From JACRAR01 sp041674385 (GTDB taxonomy: Bacteria; Pseudomonadota; Gammaproteobacteria; Burkholderiales; Rhodocyclaceae): a stretch of 8,001 nt of DNA. The notes beneath the pieces were generated by a model. It worked only from the letters and a program-made list of their open reading frames with translations, was not told the origin of the DNA and ran no database searches. Both the position numbers and the translations under genes were made by a program. Shown here in pieces: positions 5,781 through 8,001 of the stretch. Where the stretch lies: NCBI GenBank assembly GCA_041674385.1, contig JBAYVU010000083.1, positions 1 to 8,001 of the forward strand. The letters run 5' to 3'. The stretch's first letter is position 1. Every line of letters begins with the position of its first letter.

Positions 5781-5804
5781 GCGCAGCCGATTAACCGGCT
5801 GCGC
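5781..5804. promoter_or_regulatory. Candidate operator: perfect inverted repeat in the vapB copy 2 leader
   Basis: GCGCAGCCG (5781-5789) and CGGCTGCGC (5796-5804) are perfect inverted arms around ATTAAC. The repeat lies 17 bases upstream of the vapB start and 19 bases downstream of the predicted -10 box. This is the usual place for binding by a VapB-VapC complex. It could alternatively act as an RNA hairpin in the 5' leader. It is absent from the copy 1 leader. Confidence 0.5.
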
Positions 5805-5823
5805 ATATTGCTGTAACGCGATC

Positions 5824-5853
5824 ATTATGCCCCGCTCCCCCGCCCTGCGCCAC
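5824..5853 (-). promoter_or_regulatory. Predicted promoter of the copy 2 vapBC module
   Basis: On the minus strand GTGGCG (5853-5848) and CATAAT (5829-5824) are spaced by 18 bases, the same boxes and spacing as before vapB copy 1 and the ORF6N gene. The start codon lies 59 bases past the -10 box, against 58 in the other two. Confidence 0.5.
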
Positions 5854-5884
5854 CGGGCGCGTTGCCATGCCACAACCGAGTGCC

Positions 5885-5969
5885 AAAGGTGTTCGAATTG
5901 AAATCCGATTGAACTCGAAAATCCGGAAAGCCGCCGCCCTCGGTAAAGTCAGCCCCCGCAACACGGCGA
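5885..5969 (+). repeat. Cassette-delimiting repeat R6 (85 nt, type II)
   Basis: It starts AAAGGTGTTCGAATT, continues with the ATCCGATTGAACTC middle and ends with the core GTCAGCCCCCGCAACACGGC plus GA. It lies 32 bases upstream of the -35 box of the copy 2 module. No gene follows before R7. Confidence 0.85.
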
Positions 5970-6010
5970 ATCCATCCTGCTTCACTAAAAGGGACAGGGT
6001 CATTTAAACT

Positions 6011-6094
6011 AAATGGGCCAGGTTCGAATTAAATTCCAACCGACCCCGGAAGGCTTGCCGCTCCCGCTAAAAGTCAGTCTCCGCAACACGGCGA
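6011..6094 (+). repeat. Cassette-delimiting repeat R7 (84 nt, type II)
   Basis: This copy begins AAATGGGCCAGG, has the TTCGAATTAAATTCC interior shared with R4 and ends with the core GTCAGTCTCCGCAACACGGC plus GA. It ends 100 bases past the stop codon of the ORF6N gene. Confidence 0.85.
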
Positions 6095-6171
6095 GCGCGG
6101 GTGGATTGAATTGAAGTAGTAAAGAAGAAACCTAGCCCTCTCCGCCTGTAGCGGATAGCGGCTAAATCGCA

Positions 6172-6189
6172 GGGCCGCGATCGCGGCCC
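6172..6189 (-). terminator. Perfect 18-bp palindrome after the ORF6N gene, possible terminator
   Basis: GGGCCGCGATCGCGGCCC is a perfect 18-bp palindrome starting 5 bases past the ORF6N stop codon. A 9-bp GC stem in RNA would need to lose its central pairs to form a loop. The downstream minus-strand sequence has only a short T run (ATTT), so it is a weak candidate for intrinsic termination; a protein-binding site is also possible. Confidence 0.4.
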
Positions 6190-6194
6190 GGTGT

Positions 6195-6803
6195 TTATTT
6201 ACGGGCGGTGCGCTTGGCCGCCTTCGGCCTGGCCGGCTTCTCATCCGGCGTCACGAAGCCTATCGGTCGTTTCGGCGGCGCTGGCGGGGGTGCCATCAAT
6301 TCGCGGATCGCCTCGAAAACCTGCTTCAACTGAGCGCGGGTATTGTGCGCGAAGGTGTCGTGCCGCAACGCCAGTGCTTCCGTGGTTTGCTCCAGGTCGT
6401 CCAGCCGCTTTGACAGTTCCTTGTGCGAGGCCAGCACTTCGCGCAGGCGCACGAAGGCGCGCACCACATAGACACTCATTTCCACTGCACGCGGGCTGTT
6501 GAGTACGGTCGCGGTCATGATGGCGCCGTGTTCGGTGAAGGCCAGTGGCAGCTTGCGCCGTCCGCCCCAACTTGAAGTCGCAAATTGCGACTTCAAGTTG
6601 GCGAACTCATCGGCAGTCAGCTCAAAAATGAAGTCTGCCGGAAAGCGATCCTGATTACGGCGCACCTGCTCATTGAGTCGCTTCGTCGGCACGCCGTAGA
6701 GTTCCGCCAGGTCGGCATCGATCATCACCTTCTGGCCGCGCATCACCAGGATGCGCGAGGCGATGGTTTCGACGGGCTGCAAGGCTTGCTTCTTGGGGGT
6801 CAT
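6195..6803 (-). CDS. ORF6N domain-containing protein
   Basis: The 202-residue product begins with an ORF6N domain (about residues 11-97), a predicted DNA-binding domain of phage and mobile-element proteins related to KilA-N families. Diagnostic segments are ILVMRGQKVMIDADLAELYG, TKRLNEQVRRNQDRFPADF, SQFATSSWGGRRKLPLAFTE and AVEMSVYVVRAFVRLRE. A helical, coiled-coil-like segment follows (about 117-165, with KELSKRLDDLEQTTEAL), then a proline- and lysine-rich basic tail. The start at 6803 was chosen because the family normally begins shortly before the VETIASRI segment and because the same leader and start position occur before vapB copy 1. The ribosome site is weak (GAAGAA). It stands alone between repeat R7 and the IS element. 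Its cellular role is unknown; a regulator or anti-phage/phage-derived function is possible. The coding sequence contains a striking 35-bp palindrome. Confidence 0.9.
   Translation of the reverse strand: MTPKKQALQPVETIASRILVMRGQKVMIDADLAELYGVPTKRLNEQVRRNQDRFPADFIFELTADEFANLKSQFATSSWGGRRKLPLAFTEHGAIMTATVLNSPRAVEMSVYVVRAFVRLREVLASHKELSKRLDDLEQTTEALALRHDTFAHNTRAQLKQVFEAIRELMAPPPAPPKRPIGFVTPDEKPARPKAAKRTARK
6567..6601. repeat. 35-bp palindrome inside the ORF6N coding sequence
   Basis: CCAACTTGAAGTCGCAA (6567-6583) and TTGCGACTTCAAGTTGG (6585-6601) are perfectly complementary 17-base arms around a single A. It encodes residues 69-80 of the ORF6N protein, in the conserved SQxxTSSWGG region. It would form a very stable hairpin in single-stranded DNA or mRNA. 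Confidence 0.9.
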
Positions 6804-6889
6804 GTTCGATTCTTCGCGCCGTGCCGGCATCGCCGGGTGCGGCCTGTGCTTCGTTGTCCGCATTATGCCGCGCCGCCCGGCCGCATGCC
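6801..6889 (-). repeat. Shared leader, copy B (upstream of the ORF6N gene)
   Basis: This segment aligns without gaps to 960-1048 upstream of vapB copy 1; 6818-6856 is identical to 977-1015. It includes the start codon, the ribosome-binding region, the CCGGC-ATC-GCCGG inverted repeat and the predicted promoter. Similarity ends at the start codon on one side and near the -35 box on the other. Confidence 0.8.
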
Positions 6890-6891
6890 AA
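6862..6891 (-). promoter_or_regulatory. Predicted promoter of the ORF6N gene
   Basis: On the minus strand TTGGCA (6891-6886) and CATAAT (6867-6862) are separated by 18 bases. This is the best sigma-70-like match of the three aligned module promoters. The IS element inserted 46 bases upstream of the -35 box and leaves it intact. Confidence 0.55.
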
Positions 6892-6969
6892 ATGGAAAGA
6901 ACCTCGAATAAGTTGTTTACGGTCAATGGCATAGCGAGGGGCTGTTCACAGCGGTCTGAATATGGTCAT

Positions 6970-6997
6970 ATCCTGACTTTTCGGCAGGGGTCAGGAT
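6970..6997 (+). promoter_or_regulatory. Hairpin covering the transposase start codon
   Basis: ATCCTGAC (6970-6977) and GTCAGGAT (6990-6997) form an 8-bp stem, with the loop holding AGGGG. The second arm includes the A and T of the start codon at 6996. In several insertion sequences such a hairpin forms only in transcripts entering from outside and blocks transposase translation; that function is inferred here. Confidence 0.45.
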
Positions 6998-7747
6998 GGA
7001 TCGAAAGATGCTGCGCGACGACCAGTGGGAGCGCATTGAACGATTATTGCCCGGCAAGGCAACGGACTGCGGTGTTACCGCCAAAGACAACCGGCGCTTC
7101 GTCGAGGCCGTGCTATGGGTCATGCGCACCGGTAGCCCGTGGCGAGATCTTCCGGAGGAACTTGGGCATTGGCATCGGACATTTGTTCGCTTCTCGCGCT
7201 GGCGCGAGAAGGGTGTCTGGGAGCGTGTCGCGATTGCGCTGCGTGGTGATGCCGACATGGAGCATCTGTTCATCGACTCGACCATCGTTCGCGCCCACCA
7301 GCACTCGGCCGGCGCCCAAAAAAAGCGGGCAGTCAGGAAATTGGCCGCTCGCGGGGCGGACTGACGACCAAGCTGCATGTGGCGGTCGATGCCTTGGGCA
7401 ATCCGCTGCGGATCATTCTCTCGGCGGGTCAGATCGCGGATATCGAGCAAGCCGTGGCACTGATCAAGGATCAGCCCGCCGAATTCATCGTGGCCGACAA
7501 GGGCTACGACTCGGACGCCTTTGTCGAAACAATCACTGCGCAGGGCAGCCAACCGGTCATTCCGCCGCGAACCAATCGGCTCAATCCCCGCACGTTCGGT
7601 CGGCACATCTACAAGAGCCGCAACCTGATCGAGCGATTCTTCGGCCGCATCAAGCAATTCAGACGCATCGCCACGCGCTACGACAAGCTTGCCAAATCCT
7701 TCCTGTCGTTTGTTCACCTCGCTTGCGCTTTCGTCTGGTTGGCTTAA
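6996..7747 (+). CDS. IS5-family transposase (orfA/orfB joined by -1 frameshift)
   Basis: The first frame (6996-7364, 122 residues) contains the N-terminal region (LRDDQWERIERLLPG, SPWRDLPEELG) and the first catalytic aspartate in FIDSTIVRAH (D94). The second frame runs to the TAA at 7745-7747 and contains the second aspartate in VADKGYDSD and the glutamate region NLIERFFGRIKQFRRIATRY. Neither half is active alone. A slippery heptamer A-AAA-AAG at 7319-7325 allows a -1 shift, giving QKK followed by AGSQEIGRSRGGLTTKLHV, the typical joining segment of the family, and a protein of about 250 residues. Without the shift, orfA ends 39 bases past the slip. No disabling mutation is visible, so the element may be active. 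Confidence 0.9.
7319..7325 (+). other. -1 ribosomal frameshift site
   Basis: The heptamer A-AAA-AAG lies in the correct phase relative to the orfA frame (CAA AAA AAG). Slipping back by one base restores the orfB frame, which is otherwise open without a well-placed start; the first GTG in it is 7379, inside conserved sequence. Confidence 0.85.
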
Positions 7748-7760
7748 TTGAGAACAGGCC

Positions 7761-7835
7761 CTAGTCATACTGGAACGGGCACTGGAAACGATCCGCCGGC
7801 AGGCGCCGGAAGGGAATGGCGGGTTTAAGCCGTAA
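7761..7835 (+). other. Possible gene tail right of the IS element
   Basis: After the IS the plus strand reads LVILERALETIRRQAPEGNG and ends with a TAA at 7833-7835. If the IS is removed without extra bases, this joins in frame to an ATG at 6892, giving about 39 residues. I do not recognise the product, and short open frames are frequent at this GC content, so it may be chance. Confidence 0.25.
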
Positions 7836-7857
7836 TGCCCGCCAACATCCTGAACCT

Positions 7858-7872
7858 CCCGGCTTTGCCGGG
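7858..7872. terminator. Short GC hairpin before MITE copy 2
   Basis: CCCGGC-TTT-GCCGGG is a perfect 6-bp stem with a 3-base loop, followed by GGTCATTTATT. It might terminate plus-strand transcription from the IS, although the T run is interrupted. Confidence 0.35.
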
Positions 7873-7887
7873 GGTCATTTATTGAAG

Positions 7888-8001
7888 ATCGTGTATATGA
7901 CTGACAATCGCTCGTCGTCCCCGCGAAAGCGGGGACCCATGGATTCCCGCTTTCGCGGGAATGACGGTGCTACGCTTGAAGCTGTCAGTCATATTTACGA
8001 A
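7888..8001. repeat. MITE-like element, copy 2
   Basis: It is identical to 1-114 in all 114 visible bases and in the same orientation, including the terminal inverted repeats, the GAAA hairpin and the dRS3-like 20-mer. The window ends at its last base, so the right flank, any target duplication and any longer identity cannot be judged. Confidence 0.85.

Larger units (their letters stand above)
5970..6194. other. Gene-free stretch containing repeat R7 and a remnant repeat end
   Basis: Together with the vapB leader and R6, the 430 bases from 5765 to 6194 hold no gene. Between R6 and R7 are only 41 bases, including AAAAGGGACAGGGTC at 5987-6001, which resembles the left end of another repeat copy. 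From R7 to the ORF6N stop (6095-6194) I see no open frame of note, only the palindrome at 6172-6189. The slot looks like a cassette whose gene has been lost. Confidence 0.5.
6938..7761 (+). mobile_element. IS5-family insertion sequence (about 824 bp, IS427-like)
   Basis: The left end GGGGCTGTTC (6938-6947) and the right end GAACAGGCCC (7752-7761) are inverted repeats with one mismatch, and a further CA/TG beyond them also pairs. The element carries one transposase read in two frames. Size, ends and the -1 frameshift agree with the IS427 subgroup of the IS5 family. I cannot identify a clear target duplication: the flanks are CGA on the left and TAG on the right, so the outermost base or two of the ends is uncertain. 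It lies divergent to the ORF6N gene. Confidence 0.82.

Noticed and set aside
121..6094. CRISPR array formed by the seven repeats
   Set aside because: Spacing varies from 41 bases to about 3 kb, the intervals contain genes, and no cas genes are present.
4138..6094. Integron attC sites
   Set aside because: The length and position after stop codons fit, but I could not find the RYYYAAC/GTTRRRY core sites at the ends, and no integron integrase lies in the window. Only the analogy is kept.
6804..6932. Long N-terminal extension of the ORF6N protein (start at 6932)
   Set aside because: It would cover the promoter and shared leader, which align with the non-coding leader of vapB-1; the family normally begins near residue 1 of the 6803 start.
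6751..7764. A 337-codon plus-strand frame through the ORF6N leader and the IS
   Set aside because: It is out of phase with both transposase frames and has no recognisable domain.

Overview
The window looks like a GC-rich (about 60% by eye) proteobacterial accessory region, most likely betaproteobacterial (Rhodocyclales/Burkholderiales-like). This rests on codon use, the repeat types and the gene families; no housekeeping or taxonomic marker gene is present, so the assignment is an inference. The contents are small toxin-antitoxin (TA) type modules, the 3' end of a large Rhs/LysM polymorphic toxin gene with its immunity gene, an ORF6N-domain gene, an IS5-family insertion sequence and many short repeats.

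Layout from left to right: MITE copy 1 (1-114); repeat R1 (121-183); a VapBC-like PIN module on the minus strand (vapC 294-707, vapB 714-962); truncated repeat R2 (1060-1089); a 5'-truncated Rhs/LysM toxin gene (1180-3759, plus strand) with an ATGA-coupled immunity gene (3756-4127); repeat R3 (4138-4220); an orphan ribbon-helix-helix antitoxin (4249-4449, minus); repeat R4 (4519-4602); a DUF2442 gene (4647-4907, minus) coupled to the C-terminal stump of a DUF4160 gene (4879-5001, minus); repeat R5 (5000-5082); a second PIN module (vapC 5100-5522, vapB 5522-5764, minus); repeats R6 (5885-5969) and R7 (6011-6094) with only 41 bases between them; an ORF6N gene (6195-6803, minus); an IS5-family element (6938-7761) whose transposase is made by -1 frameshifting; a short spacer; and MITE copy 2 (7888-8001), identical to copy 1 over all 114 visible bases.

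The most interesting property is the organisation. Seven copies of one repeat, 83-85 nt long where complete, all in the same orientation, cut the region into blocks holding one small module each. The repeat ends 18-111 nt past the stop codon of each minus-strand module. Two genes (rhs and DUF4160) are broken at or next to a repeat. The two vapB genes and the ORF6N gene share the same promoter geometry, and two of them share a nearly identical leader of about 90 nt. This resembles a gene-cassette array such as an integron, but the repeat does not carry the attC core sites and no recombinase is in view, so the mechanism is unknown. The vapBC-like genes are predicted to form self-regulated RNase toxin/antitoxin pairs. 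The rhs tail plus downstream gene form a toxin/immunity pair with lower GC than the rest. Functions are predicted from recognised families and motifs only.
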